Below the pieces are notes generated by a model. That model saw only the letters and a program-made list of their open reading frames with translations. It did no database searches and had not been told where the DNA came from. A stretch of DNA of 64,000 bases from Spizellomyces punctatus DAOM BR117. Its lineage: Eukaryota; Chytridiomycota; Chytridiomycetes; Spizellomycetales; Spizellomycetaceae. Positions 44,396-55,991 of this stretch are shown here, piece after piece. How positions within the stretch are numbered: position 1 is the stretch's first letter; every line of letters begins with the position of its first letter. A program made the translations under genes and the position numbers. The stretch is taken from NCBI RefSeq assembly GCF_000182565.1, contig NW_015971552.1, forward strand, positions 1-64,000. Reading direction: 5' to 3'.

Positions 44396-45272
44396 ATGAG
44401 TACAGGGCAACAAGGCTCAAACGGTGTTTCCGGTTTCTCACGATATGTCCGTATAGGTGAGAGCCTTCCGGTAAAGGACGATCGGAAGTGTTTAGAACGG
44501 TACCTCACTATCTAGCGCCTCGCCAGATCCCCAAACATGGACAAACGTTACGGAGCAGTCTCGCGCGCGATTCGCAGGACTGAAGCCACTAGGGGACTTT
44601 TTTGATAAGAACAGGTTCAGAAAACCGAGCAACATTGGAGGTGAGTCGCTGGAATGGATATGCTGCCCAGAAGTCTTCTGCTCACCCCCACAGTTGTTTC
44701 GAAATAGTTTTCACCTCAAGGTTGAACTACAATTTGACATATTACCAGGTACGGTGTTGCATGCCCCATGGAATATTACAGAGGATGACTAACGCCTGGT
44801 GGTGATTAGAATAATTACATCTTGATTGTCCTGATTGTAACCGCATATCAGCTACTTACAAACTTGCCGCTACTGTTGATCATTCTATTTTTATTGGGTA
44901 AGATGGTTGTTTCTCTATAAAGAGCTGTATGTATCAAATATTTAGATCGGACACTTTTTTTCATTCCAGGTGGCTGGAAGTTCATCTCATCGCTCCCCGC
45001 AAATCAACCCACGACGCTCTTGGGTGGTACGGACAAAGATATGGACATCATATATTGGGTTCTTGACTCACTAAAATCATTTTATGCTAGTCCAAGTAAC
45101 TTCTCGACAGCTTTGGCCTGCGTTCGCTATGACCGGGGTACTGCTTTTGTGGTTTTCGGATGCGACGGGCACAATCTTCTGGATGGTTTCTCTTTGTGCA
45201 CTCATTATAGGATTCCATGCAGGGATGATGGAACCACCTGTGGAAGCCAGCTTTGCAGAGCAGCAAGTTTAA
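44396..45272 (+). CDS. PRA1-family (prenylated Rab acceptor / Yip3-like) membrane protein
   Basis: A small spliced gene from ATG 44396 (MSTGQQGSNGVSGFSRY) to TAA 45270-45272. The PRA1 core is clear: SRARFAGLKPLGDFFDKNRF followed by RKPSNIG, then FTSRLNYNLTYYQ, NNYILIVLIVTAYQLLTNLP and LLLIILFLLGGWKFISSLPA. Exon 5 completes it with QLWPAFAMTGVLLLWFSDAT and GTIFWMVSLCALIIGFHAGM. The SR.NYNL.YYQxNY pattern and two pairs of helices are the family signature. PRA1 proteins sit in ER and Golgi membranes and bind prenylated Rabs. The first splice (44,447-44,497 region) is uncertain. The intron before QLWPAF has a weak donor (GTTCTT). It is divergent from PEX14, with about 150 bp between start codons. 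Confidence 0.83.
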
Positions 45273-45332
45273 AACCACAGATTAATCAGGTCCAAGTTTT
45301 GTAACACTACATATATATAACTACAGAGTGAT

Positions 45333-45944
45333 ATGGATTCTATGCGTAAATATAGCGCAGAATATTCATGGTTGGATAGAGATCCTGCGCTTGCAGCTTT
45401 ACTAGACAGTGTCACTTCTCGCAACAGCCAACCACAACATGTCTCTTCAATCCAGACTGATGGGGTCACACTTTATAAGCAAATCACAAGTCCATCGCAA
45501 GGTGCACTCGGTGTTCGTGAACGTTTTCAATCAGATGTCGAGGTGGGAGCAAAGGGGGACACATCTTAGCAGTGTACCTCGTGTGTGATAGCCATAATCC
45601 TGTTCATGTGCGGCTACCAAAGTATCGCCTCTTGCTGTCTTTGAAACTCAGGCTGCTTTTATCGGCCACCCCAGGCGACGTCATCATCATTCAAGTGAGT
45701 GCACACCAGTTTTACTCTCAGGGATATACTGGGTGGAGGTTGGCGAGCATGTCCACCTAGGCTGGTTCGCTGTGCCTTGTTCATAAGTTCCTTGTTATCG
45801 CAGATGCCGCTGTTCTTAGCGGTCAGGGATGGTTACACTGCATGTCACCGTCGGGTTCGCTATGCCTCGGTCCAAATCATGGAGGGCGTGCAGGCCCGTC
45901 GCTGGCATCTCGTCGTTGAAGCACACTACTTTACAGTGAAATGA
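45333..45944 (+). CDS. Unrecognised small spliced gene
   Basis: Starting 60 bp after the PRA1 stop, an ATG at 45333 opens MDSMRKYSAEYSWLDRDPAL. A consistent model splices TSPSQ through GTGCAC..TTAG (about 45,500-45,571) to AVYLVCDSHNPVHVRLPKYR, then, after GTGAGT..CGCAG (about 45,694-45,803), to MPLFLAVRDGYTACHRRVRY, ending VVEAHYFTVK at 45942-45944. The product would be about 145 residues, rich in short hydrophobic strands with a TPGDVIII turn that faintly recalls OB-fold proteins. I do not recognise a family and would not assign a function. The close spacing to PRA1 could also mean a 3' UTR with chance open frames. Confidence 0.35.
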
Positions 45945-46656
45945 TTTGAAGGTGAATCGCTCCACTCCGCTTGCAGAGTCATCCACAGCCTCTTCAAGTT
46001 TATATATCTGTGTTTAGGCTCAGCACGCTAAACAGCGCACCTTTGGACTAGGTATTGGCGTGGATAACTTTGTCTTTGGTGATATTGGATTGACTTCCAT
46101 GCGTTGATGCTCCATTCTTTTTGCCCTTGCGCTTATCTTTCTTAGTATCTCACTGCTTTTTCTTTCCGCGTGCGCTTCTATGATAGGTGCCGATGTCCGT
46201 GCTACCGGATGGAGTTGTCAAATACGAATATCCCGTTTGTAGCCTCGAAGTATCAGGGAAGGAAGACTGCAGCGGTTGTAACGAACTGCTATCTTTGACA
46301 ACAGCAAACCTGGGCTATTGCTCAACGAAATACGTTACTGTTTCTTCAAACATCCCTGTGGCCCAGGCGAAGTCACTGGGCAGTGTTTATGAAGTTTGCT
46401 TTTTCGGTCACTTGTGAGGTGTAGTTCTGAAGAACCACAGCTGTATCGGGTCCGGCTGTTTCCGTTAACAAAAACGGTGTAAACCCTAATATAAGCAAAG
46501 TCAAGCGACATCATGGGGGCTGGACAAGGCGGCTGGTCAGGGGGGCAGAAACGTAATCGCGTTAAAGTTTAACCACGTGACAGTGACAGCCGACTGGCCA
46601 TTCCTGGGTGGTCGATCGTTTTCGTTCAATCGAGGAAATGCAAGTAGGATCAGACA
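45945..46656. other. Intergenic region
   Basis: About 700 bp. A 76-codon plus-strand frame at 46187-46417 and a hydrophobic stretch upstream of it (about 46,108-46,175) are seen but do not assemble into a credible gene. Confidence 0.35.
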
Positions 46657-49600
46657 ATGGCTAGAAATTATTGGTCTTCACCCCACCGGTTAAAGACCAG
46701 TATGGGCTTGTTTACTATCATATTCTTGCTCGGTGCGGCCTTCGGATCCGTATACGCAATGCCACAACCCTCGGTCGAACTCAAGCATGAAGTTACCTAC
46801 TCGTCCGTTGGGGACGAAGTCAGCCTCTCGGTCCGTCTCGCAAAATCTCCCTACTTGTCTATTAAGCTGTGCTTATGAAGGTTTCTTTGCGTTCTGATAG
46901 CACTGTCGGGATATTGGAAAGCTGCCGGGAGACAAGTGTCAATACGTTTTGGAAAACTGTAGCGAGCCCACGAGCGGCTTTGGGAATTACCTGGAATTTT
47001 ATTACTGCACCATGCGGAATCATCAAATAATTGGTTGTGGACTTCTGGTCTGTGTTGTCATGTTTGTAGAAAGGTCCTATGATGCATTGCTGATTTTGGG
47101 TGTAGCTATTTGCCACGATGTACACCTTTTTGATGCTGGGGACTGCGGCAGGGGAATACTTATGTATGTTCTTGCCTATAGGCTAGATTGTAGCTTCATA
47201 AAGCTAACACTATCTGTATTTTAGGCCCAAATCTCTCCAACATTTCCTCATGGCTTCATCTATCCGAGTCGGTCGCCGGGGTGACATTGGCAGCCATTGG
47301 TAAACAATGAGCGAGGGTGCCTATCTATGTTATCGCCTGCTAATGATATATTTAGGAAACGGGGCCCCCGATCTCTTCTCGACGTTCTCGGCTATGAGGG
47401 CAGAAACCGCGGGTCTGGCCATTGGAGAGCTTTTGGGGGCTGCCATGTTTATTACGTTGGTGGTAGTGGGAGCAGTTGCCATCACAACACCGTTTAAATT
47501 GCCACGGTATGCCGGTTTCGGTGTTATAATGCAATGAAACTCAGCTAATGGCTCTTGTCTGAACGGCTCATGATAGGACAGACGACCATTTATCAGGGTA
47601 AATGTCGCTTTTTGCATATCTTTGATATTCTCTATCGGATGGCTGACTTGTATGCACCTAGGATGCGGTTGCTTTTATAGGAGCGTTATTACTTGTTCTC
47701 ATAATATGCGCGGATAAGAAGATTACTCATCTGGAAGGATGGACGCTAATTCTGTACTATATGATTTATGTAACAGTCGTCATAGTCAGTGCTTGGATTT
47801 ACCGTCGTCAAAAAGCAGAACGACTGCAGAGTCCGCCTTTGGAAGTTTCCGACCCTCACCACTCCAACGAACCACGGGAAGGTAATGATTCATTCGACGC
47901 ATCGCACAATGCCGCGCTTTCTAATCATGATTATTTGCGCAGAATTATCGCCCGTCAGTATACCAGCGACCCCTCTCTCTGTGGTATGGACAGGAGTGTC
48001 TGAACGAGACATGCCTTTTTTTGAAACCGATGCGCTTCTTGGGAACCGCGAAGATGATGATGACAGTCTTTACGATGAAGACGGCTTTGACGCCGAGTTC
48101 TTCCTGCCTCACTTCAAGCCATCGAAATTGCCCCATGATTTTCTAAAATTACCCACAAGCGGGGTTTTGGTGCGTTCATGGTCCTCGCACAACGACAATT
48201 TCAGGCGAGCGAGATCTCGGTCACCCGAGCGACGTTCAAACCATCTCAGCGGATACGGTTCCGAGGCGGGCGCAGTGGTGCAGCCTACTGAGTTCAATGG
48301 TAGCCCAGTGTCGGCAACACCTGCCAATGAATGGGAGGCGGTACAGTCTGTTTTATCGCAACCAGACGACGGGACCCCGCGACTGTGGGATGTTGACGGG
48401 GATCATGGTCTCACTGCACTAGCCTACTGTGACCGGTTGTGGGCGGCATGTCTGCATTGCCGTGATGTGCTCGAGCGACTGTTTCCCGCACTATTCAAAT
48501 GGAGGTCATTGTCCGTATGGCAAAAAATGCAGGCTTTTCTGTTCCTCCCACTGTATCTTGCCTTCTCGCTGACGATTCCCGCTGTGCACCAAGAAGAGAT
48601 GGAATTAGATATACGTAGAGAGAAGGCTAAATCAGAACGACAGTTGACGGATACCGGGGACATTCTAGTAAATTCGGATGAGCCCGAAGAGGACGGAGAC
48701 GTCAGCCTGGTGGACGTGGAGGATAAGGGACCTGTTATTACCTTTAAGACTCTCAATCGCGAGCTCACCATAATTCAGCTTGCGATTGCTCCCATTTTTA
48801 CTGCATTCGCTCTACAAGGTCAGCTTTGGGCTTATGGCAATGTACGGCGTCCAAACGTTCTAACATTCTCAACAGAGCTTACGTCATATGTTGGAAATAC
48901 GCCCATCCCCGTATGGGTATTGTGCATCGCGCTGGGAGCAGTCCTGGCTACTGTTGGATTCTATGCGACGCGTCACAGAGCGGTGATAAAATATGGTAGA
49001 ATATTGGCTCTGTGTGGGTTCTTTATGTCCGTGATCTGGATATACGGTATGCACATTGTTTTGAATTTGATAACGGCAGGTCTGGTCTGTATGTTGAATG
49101 TTCTACAGTCATTGCCAGCGAAGTCGTGGGCATGCTGGGCGCTATGGCGAGCATATTTGGAGTCAGTGAAACAGTAATGGTAGGGTCATAACTCGGCCGA
49201 TCATATGGATGAAATCACGCTCACGATACATTAACGTAGGGATTGACCCTGTTCGCCATAGGAAATAGCGTAGGAGGTAAGGTGACCTTGGATCGGGATA
49301 CAATTGTAACTGCAGTTTCAACTTATGATACCCTACAGATCTCATGACGAACATCAGTATAGCACGTATGGGCTATCCGACAATGGCTGTGGGGGCTTGT
49401 TTTGGGAGCCCTATGCTCAGTAAGTAACGCGGTATCGCGCGTTTATTCGTTGCTTGTTTTGACAACATGTTCATTCTTAGACCTGGTACTCGGCATCGGT
49501 GTCACATCTACATACATCACGGCCATAAAAGGAGAACCTTACCTTTTACGACACTCCCTGACCCCCGCATATGTCTGCGCTGTCTCACTTGTGCTTGCGC

Positions 49601-49728
49601 TATTTGGCTCAATCATATACATTTCTGCAACTGGCTTTAAAGCAACAAGAAGATACGGGGCAGCACTCATTGCTCTCTACGGTGTACTCATGGTGGCTAT
49701 TGTGCTGGTTTCTAATAGTGGCTATTGA
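46657..49728 (+). CDS. NCLX/CCX-like cation (Ca2+) exchanger
   Basis: A spliced gene from ATG 46657 to TGA 49726-49728. A signal-like start (LKTSMGLFTIIFLLGAAFGS) precedes a cysteine-bearing lumenal segment CQYVLENCSEPTSGFGNYLE ending FYYCTM, typical of the NCKX6/NCLX branch. The alpha-1 repeat reads ESVAGVTLAAIGNGAPDLFS and RAETAGLAIGELLGAAMF. A long acidic, Ser/Arg-rich cytosolic loop follows (about 47,900-48,750). The alpha-2 repeat is spliced from IASEVVGMLGAMASIFGVSE and GLTLFAIGNSVGD, with RMGYPTMAVGACFGSPMLNL. The final helices end VLMVAIVLVSNSGY. Both ion-coordinating GNGAPD and GNSVGD motifs are intact. Animal NCLX exchanges Na+ or Li+ for Ca2+ in mitochondria, and fungal relatives sit in vacuole or ER membranes; location here is unknown. 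Open frames reading through 49,080-49,177 are unspliced intron sequence. Confidence 0.88.
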
Positions 49729-50019
49729 GATGTCGCTCTGGTTCTTGTGATTTATTTGAACGCTTATTCTAATTTTTGGAAAATACTTTCATAAATATAA
49801 CTGTAGATGGCTGTTAATAAGAGGAGATTTCTTTCACTTCCACTTGCCGTACGTACTTTCTTGTATTCGTTGAGTTGCTGTTGAAAGCCCCAATTGATGA
49901 GCAAGCAGAGTCACGTGAGACTGGACGTCATCAACGGCCGCCGCTCACCAGAACCGCTCGATGTGGGGCGAAGCTTTGAACTTTCACAGCGTCTAACCAT
50001 CACTGAAAATCTAGCAGCC

Positions 50020-51766
50020 ATGTCCTTCCTTAACAACATTATGAAGAATATGGACAAGGTCCCCTTAGACAAAATCCAGGGGGTGAGTTACTGCCGTTTT
50101 AGATGGAAGATGATCTTGCCCTCAAACCGCTCGACGATTTTGCAGATAGTCAAGGAAAAGTTCAATGTGGACTTGCCCCTTGGTAATCAGCAGCAGCAGC
50201 AGCAGCAGCAGGCGAGTAGTAGCTACGGACAAAACCAAGGGGGTTACCCGCCGCAGCAGGGTGGATATGGTGCTCCACAGCAAAATTACGCTGGTGGATA
50301 TGGTTCTCCACAACAAGGTAACCCCGGTGGATATGGTGCTCCCCAACCGAGTGGGTATCCCCAACAGGCTGGATACGGACAGCCTGGAGGTTATTCGGCG
50401 CAACAGTCGGGCGGCTACTCTGGCGGACAACCCCCCAGCTACGGGCCTGTTCAGGGAGAGGAGGCTGGTATTTCGGGAGCTCCTACCATTGGGTATCATC
50501 ATGTACCTCAAGGGCAACCTGGTCATATTCAGCAGCAGCCTTTGCAAGTTGCAGCAGGTACCCCTCAAGCACAACAATGGGGTACACAGACGACTGGGTA
50601 TGTCGAAATTGTGCATCACTAAGAAATAGGCTTTGCTAATGTGGATAATCCAGTGGGAAGCGGCGGGCGCTTTTTATCGGTATCAACTACTTTGGACAGA
50701 AAGGGGAGCTCAAAGGATGCATCAATGATGTTCAGAACGTCCACAAGTGGTTGACGAGTAACTATCCTTTTGCGGAGATTCTCGTGCTGACGGACGATCA
50801 GCAAGATCCATCTCGAAAACCCACACGTGCCAACCTGCTCAATGCTTGTCGTTGGCTTGTAGAGGGCGTTCAGCCTGGCGACGCTTTCTTTATACACTAT
50901 AGCGGTCATGGATCTCAGCAAAAGGATACGAGTATGTCTAGCGTAAAATCTGCTGCTTTAATGATCATGCCTGATTGACACGTCTGTGAATGATGATATC
51001 AGGTGGGTTAGAGAAGGACGGCTTTGCGGAAACTATAGTCCCTGTTGATTACGAGGCAGCTGGACAGATTACGGACGATGTAAGATGGCAAGAGTTCATC
51101 GCCCAACCTGTACATGGAGATCTCATCTTGTTTTGAAAGGAATTGCACGACATTCTTGTGCGCCCGCTTCCAAAGGGGTCCCGTCTGACGGCTATCTTCG
51201 ATTGTTGTCACAGCGGATCGATCCTGGATCTCCCCTTTACCTACACCGTCGATGGTTCCTTGGAAGTCATTGTTCGTGACAACCGAAACGAAGCCATCAA
51301 AGCTGGTATAAAGGCGGGCCTGGCCTTTTTCAAAAAGGATAATGCCACCGCTCTTAGAGAGGCGAAGCAAGTCTTCTCTCTCCTGACCCAAAAGCCGGAT
51401 GATCCGGCGCAACATGAGCAAAACGTCAAGCAATATGGATCTGATGCCTTAGTCGTGCAATTTTCTGGGTGTCGAGATGATCAAACCAGCGCGGATGCAA
51501 GCATCGGTGGCGAAGCGACGGGAGCAATGAGCTGGGCACTGTTGAAAACTTTGAATGCACACCAGCATCATATGACCTATACCGAAGTCCTTCGCGACAC
51601 CAGACAACTGCTGCAAGGCCAGTACAAACAAGTAAGTCATGACTTTCAACCAAATGAGGTATCCATCCTTTTTCGTCGGTTTTCTCAAAATTGTGGAATT
51701 TAGATCCCTCAAATGTCCACGGGTCACCAAATGGATGTCAGCAGTATGATGTTCTCCGTCATTTAA
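50020..51766 (+). CDS. Type I metacaspase with Gln/Gly/Tyr-rich prodomain
   Basis: A spliced gene. ATG 50020 (MSFLNNIMKNMDKVPLDKIQ) is preferred over an in-frame ATG at 49894. Exon 1 is 50020-50082, exon 2 is 50146-50597 and exon 3 starts at 50654. Exon 2 encodes a prodomain with a run of eight Gln followed by repeats of GGYG, PQQ and SYG. The peptidase domain opens GKRRALFIGINYFGQKGELK. The catalytic His (about 257) is in HYSGHGSQ and the catalytic Cys in AIFDCCHSGSILDLPF; SGCRDDQTSADA and GAMSWALLKTL follow, and the last exon ends SSMMFSVI. Metacaspases cleave after Arg or Lys, are Ca2+-dependent and act in stress, protein quality control and cell death in fungi. Unlike most neighbours, exon 2 lies in a compositionally biased, possibly length-variable repeat. 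Confidence 0.93.
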
Positions 51767-52779
51767 GCGTCATGCATTGCCGATTGTGGCCATTAGTTGA
51801 TATATGTATAAAACCATATTTTTTGTACTTCTGCATATCTTGGGCGTTACCGCAAAATTAAAGAGGACATAATGCACACTTTGGGTTGATCCCTCTAATT
51901 TTGAAACTATCCTGGGCTTTAACGTGTTGGGAGCGTCGGACGGTACCCTGATAGCAAACACTGTTGGGCCCACGCTTATGAAGCCACGTGAAATAGCAAA
52001 CACACAGCGGAGTATTTTTTTTTTATAACGCAATATACCGGACATTTTCATGCACTTGGCAGCAAGGGATTTCATTATTTGTGAATCTTTAGGTGTTTAT
52101 CCTATCATGTTCATCAAACCTCATTCTGTTGCAATGTGACGTATTGTACGCTGAAAATCTACAAGCACCTGCAAACTCTCAACGTTTTGTCCATTGTTGT
52201 GCTGTCAGGGGAGATGGAGGGAACCCTCTGCCCGGACCTTTCCACGGACAAGCAGGGACATTTTAACGCAAGTATTTGGCACAACATGTTCACATAGCAG
52301 ATCCAGTATTTGCTGCTTACCTGCTTACTAGTCGCGTAACGCGCAAACAAAAAATGTTCAAACTCCGACTTGCCCATGTCGGTCCCAAATCCATTTCACT
52401 TCCATACGGTTTTGGCCCTTTGCGCTCCATATGCACATGCAAACAAACAGATAGGCCCGAGTGTACTTGAGACATCCAGGAAAACTCCGCATAATACAAT
52501 ACTTCAATATAAATATCTTTCAATCATGGAACTATCAGAAAACCCCAGTTACCCGAGCCATTTATGGGTAAGCCCATCTCGAGCCCAGCTTGAGCACTGC
52601 TGGCCCGGGTCTGCCTGAGAGAGTTTCTTATCATTAATGGAAACTCTATCAGACATAAAAGCAGCCGTCCTCCCAGTCATCCCCCTCCACCATCGCTGCT
52701 CGCCCGTCCTAATTTTGATCAAGGTCGGTCGTCTACTACTCTATCTTTTCCTTGTTTCTGCATCACTCTCCGGGACACA
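51767..52779. other. Intergenic region upstream of the wall-protein gene
   Basis: About 1 kb, no gene seen. The last 60 bp before the ATG at 52780 are strongly pyrimidine-rich (CTACTCTATCTTTTCCTTG and similar), as before highly expressed fungal genes, so this is probably the promoter and 5' UTR. Confidence 0.45.
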
Positions 52780-55700
52780 ATGTTCGGCAAGCAGAACAAG
52801 TCCAAGAAACTCTTTTGGCTCGCCATCGCCGCCCTCGGCGCCGGTCTCGGCGTTGGTGTCATCGCCCAAAGCACCGTCGGGAAGGGTACATACAAGCGCG
52901 TTGGAGACTTTGTCGGTAACACTACCCTCCTCAGCGCTTGCGAGCTCGCCTGTATCGACACTCTCGAGGTGGTCCCTGGCTCCAACACTGCCACGATCAA
53001 GGGTGACAAGGCCAGCAATTCCACTGTTGCCAACTGTGTTTGCAAATCCTTCCAAGTAACCGTGACCGCCAATGGTGTCTCTGCCTCTAACATTCAGCTC
53101 GTTGAGGGCGGGCCCACCTGGACGGTCAGCGGCAACTACACCGCGCCATCCGGCTCGACTGCTACTACTTCCACGAGCTCTTCGAACTCCACTACCTCCA
53201 CCAGTACTTCCGCTGCCGCCGGCGGCGGCAGCGGCGCGGCGAGCTCAAGCGCAGGCGGCGCTGGCGGCGGCAGCAGCCCGACTCCTAGCGGCGGCGTGGG
53301 CGGCAATGGGATAGACACCTCTACATCAGGTTCGGGATCTGTTTCAGCATACTCTTCGGCAGTTGTGTCGGCTTCTAACCCTGCGTCGACTCCATCATCT
53401 CCCCAATCTTCTTCTGCTGCCGGAATCTCATCCCAATCTGGATCTATCTCCTCCGCTGCTTCTTCAACACCCGCGGCTTCATCACAATCTTCTGCCGGGT
53501 CAATCTCATCCGCTGCGTCCTCCGCTTCCGGATCGGCTTCATCTGGTTCCTCTGCGGCTCCCACATCGGTTTCTTCCGGATCAATCTCGTCCGCTGCTTC
53601 GTCTTCTGGATCGGCCTCTGGTTCCTCTGCGGCCCCAACTTCGGCTTCTTCCGGATCAATCTCGTCCGCTGCTTCGTCTTCTGGATCGGCCTCTGGTTCC
53701 TCTGCGGCCCCAACATCGGTTTCTTCCGGATCAATCTCGTCCGCTGCTTCGTCTTCTGGATCGGCCTCTGGTTCCTCTGCGGCCCCAACCTCGGTTTCTT
53801 CCGGATCAATCTCGTCCGCTGCTTCGTCTTCTGGATCGGCCTCTGGTTCCTCTGCGGCCCCAACCTCGGTTTCTTCCGGATCAATCTCATCCGCTGCTTC
53901 GTCTTCTGGATCGGCCTCTGGTTCCTCTGCGGCCCCAACCTCGGTTTCTTCCGGATCAATCTCATCCGCTGCTTCGTCTGCTTCCGGATCTGCCTCGTCT
54001 GCTTCCTCTGCGGCCCCAACCTCTTCGGCACCATCGTCCTCTGCTGGCGTCGCTTCTTCTTCTTCCGCCTCCGGATCGGTTTCATCGTCTGCCGCTGGAT
54101 CTTCTTCCTCGGCTGCAGCTACTTCCTCCGCTGGAGCATCATCGTCTGCCGCTGCTGCTTCTTCTTCGGCTGCAGCTACTACTTCTGCTGCAGCATCTTC
54201 ATTCGGCAGATGCTTCATCCGCTGGACATCTTCTACATCGGCAGCTGCATCGTCCTCTGAGCAAACTCGTCAGCCGGCGNNNNNNNNNNNNNNNNNNNNN
54301 NNNNNNNNNNNNNNNNNNNNNNNNNNNNNNNNNNNNNNNNNNNNNNNNNNNNNNNNNNNNNNNNNNNNNNNNNNNNNNNNNNNNNNNNNNNNNNNNNNNN
54401 NNNNNNNNNNNNNNNNNNNNNNNNNNNNNNNNNNNNNNNNNNNNNNNNNNNNNNNNNNNNNNNNNNNNNNNNNNNNNNNNNNNNNNNNNNNNNNNNNNNN
54501 NNNNTCTCTGCTGAATCATCCTCTCGGGCTGCTGGATCTCCTCCGACGGCGGCACCTACATCCTCCGCTGGATCATCCTCCGTCCCGTCGCTGGATCCTC
54601 TTCCTCGGCTGCACCTACATCCTCTGCTGGATCATCCCTCGTCCGCCGCCGGATCTTCTTCCTCGGCTGCACCTACCTCCTCCGCTGGATCATCCTCGTC
54701 CGCCGCCGGTTCTTCTTCGTCGGCTGCACCTACCTCTTCTGCTGAATCATCCTCTTCGGCTGCTGGATCCTCCTCCGCGGCGGCACCTACATCCTCCGCT
54801 GGATCATCCTCGTCCGTCGCTGGATCCTCTTCCTCGGCTGCACCTACATCCTCTGCTGAATCATCCTCTTCGGCTGCTGGATCTTCTTCCTCCTCGGCTG
54901 CACCTACCTCCTCGGCTGAATCATCCTCTTCCGCTGCTGGATCTTCTTCCTCCTCGGCTGCACCTACCTCCTCGGCTGAATCATCCTCTTCCGCTGCTGG
55001 ATCTTCTTCCTCCTCGGCTGCACCTACCTCCTCGGCTGAATCATCCTCTTCCGCTGCTGGATCTTCTTCCTCCTCGGCTGCACCTACCTCCTCGGCTGAA
55101 TCATCCTCTTCCGCTGCTGGATCTTCTTCCTCCTCGGCTGCACCTACCTCCTCGGCTGAATCATCCTCTTCCGCTGCTGGATCTTCTTCTTCCTCGGCTG
55201 CACCTACCTCTTCTGCCCAATCATCCTCTTCGGCTGCTGAAACCTCTTCCTCGGTTGCATCTTCCTCTTCTGCCGAATCTTCCTCTTCGGCTGCACCTAC
55301 CTCCTCTGCTGAATCTTCCTCTTCGGCTGCCGCTTCCTCCTCTGCCGAATCTTCCTCTTCGGCTGCACCTACCTCCTCTGCTGAATCTTCCTCTTCGGCT
55401 GCCGCTTCCTCCTCTGCCGAATCTTCCTCTTCGGCCGAACCTACCTCCTCTGCTGAATCTTCCTCTTCGGCTGCCGCTTCCTCCTCTGCCGAATCTTCCT
55501 CTTCGGCCGAACCTACCTCTTCTGCTGAATCATCGTCCTCTGCGGAATCTTCCTCTTCGGCTGAATCGTCCTCATCCGCCGAATCTTCCTCGTCGGCTGA
55601 ATCTTCCTCTTCCGCCGAACCTACCTCGTCTGCTGAATCTTCCTCGTCGGCTGAACCTACCTCGTCTGCTGAATCTTCCTCCTCTTCCGAATCTGCGTCG

Positions 55701-55991
55701 GAATCCCCATCTGAATCTTCCTCTGACTCTTCTTCATCGGATGAAGCAACCCCTACGAGCACTGGAGGATCCAGGCGCCGTGTGCGTCGTGAGCTTTTCG
55801 CCCGTCAAGCCAGCACCCCAGCCACGATTGTCCTCAAGCTCGGCACTGGAGCCAACACGGTCCAAGGTACCTACGAACGCACCAGCACCGACACCCCTGG
55901 TCTTGACAGCGGTGCAAGCTCTCTCGGCCACTCTTTGGCTGCCATGTTTGCTGCTGTCTTGGCTGTCTTGGCTGGTGTATTCGCCTTCTAA
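52780..55991 (+). CDS. GPI-type Ser/Ala-rich (mucin-like) cell-wall protein, interrupted by an assembly gap
   Basis: The N-terminus (MFGKQNKSKKLFWLAIAALG, AGLGVGVIAQ) is a signal peptide. A cysteine-containing domain follows to about residue 125 (ACELACIDTLEVVPGSNTAT, ANCVCKSFQVTVTANGVSAS). Then several hundred residues are almost only Ser, Ala, Thr, Gly and Pro, in 25-, 20- and 24-residue tandem repeats, likely O-glycosylated. The C-terminus (STDTPGLDSGASSLGHSLAA, MFAAVLAVLAGVFAF) is a GPI-attachment signal ending at TAA 55989-55991. Bases 54280-54504 are unknown (N). The Ser-rich frame is frame 1 before the gap and frame 3 after it, so gap length is wrong or bases are missing. Two short compensated frame excursions flank the gap. 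A conceptual translation straight through the gap reads the wrong frame (Leu/Pro/His-rich). The role is wall structure or adhesion by analogy. Confidence 0.8.
53566..53990. repeat. 75-bp tandem repeat array (25 residues)
   Basis: The TTCTTCCGGATCAATCTC landmark recurs at 53571, 53646, 53721, 53796, 53871 and 53946, exactly 75 bp apart, with few substitutions. The unit encodes SSGSISSAASSSGSASGSSA plus APTSV. Near-identity between units suggests recent expansion or homogenisation. Confidence 0.95.
54280..54504. other. Assembly gap (225 N)
   Basis: A run of 225 unknown bases inside the repeat-rich wall-protein gene. The reading frame of the Ser-rich product differs on the two sides. Confidence 0.99.
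54841..55200. repeat. 60-bp tandem repeat array (20 residues)
   Basis: Six units of exactly 60 bp, four of them (54901-55140) identical by eye, each beginning CACCTACCTCCTCGGCTGAA. The encoded unit is PTSSAESSSSAAGSSSSSAA. The first and last copies differ slightly. Confidence 0.95.
55277..55492. repeat. 72-bp tandem repeat array (24 residues)
   Basis: Three units beginning GAATCTTCCTCTTCGGC, 72 bp each, built from alternating ESSSSAA and PTSSA or ASSSA segments. It grades into irregular SSSAES-type repeats up to about 55,740. Confidence 0.85.

Noticed and set aside
54505-55740. Leu/Pro/His-rich translation running straight through the N gap
   Set aside because: It is the wrong frame after the gap. 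The Ser-rich frame that leads to the GPI signal is offset; the gap length is only an estimate.
54632-55762. 376-codon acidic minus-strand open frame opposite the wall protein (also 360 codons at 53136-54218)
   Set aside because: TCN serine codons and GCN alanine codons read on the other strand as NGA/NGC, which rarely make stops. The Glu/Asp/Ala monotony mirrors the sense repeats, so it is a shadow.
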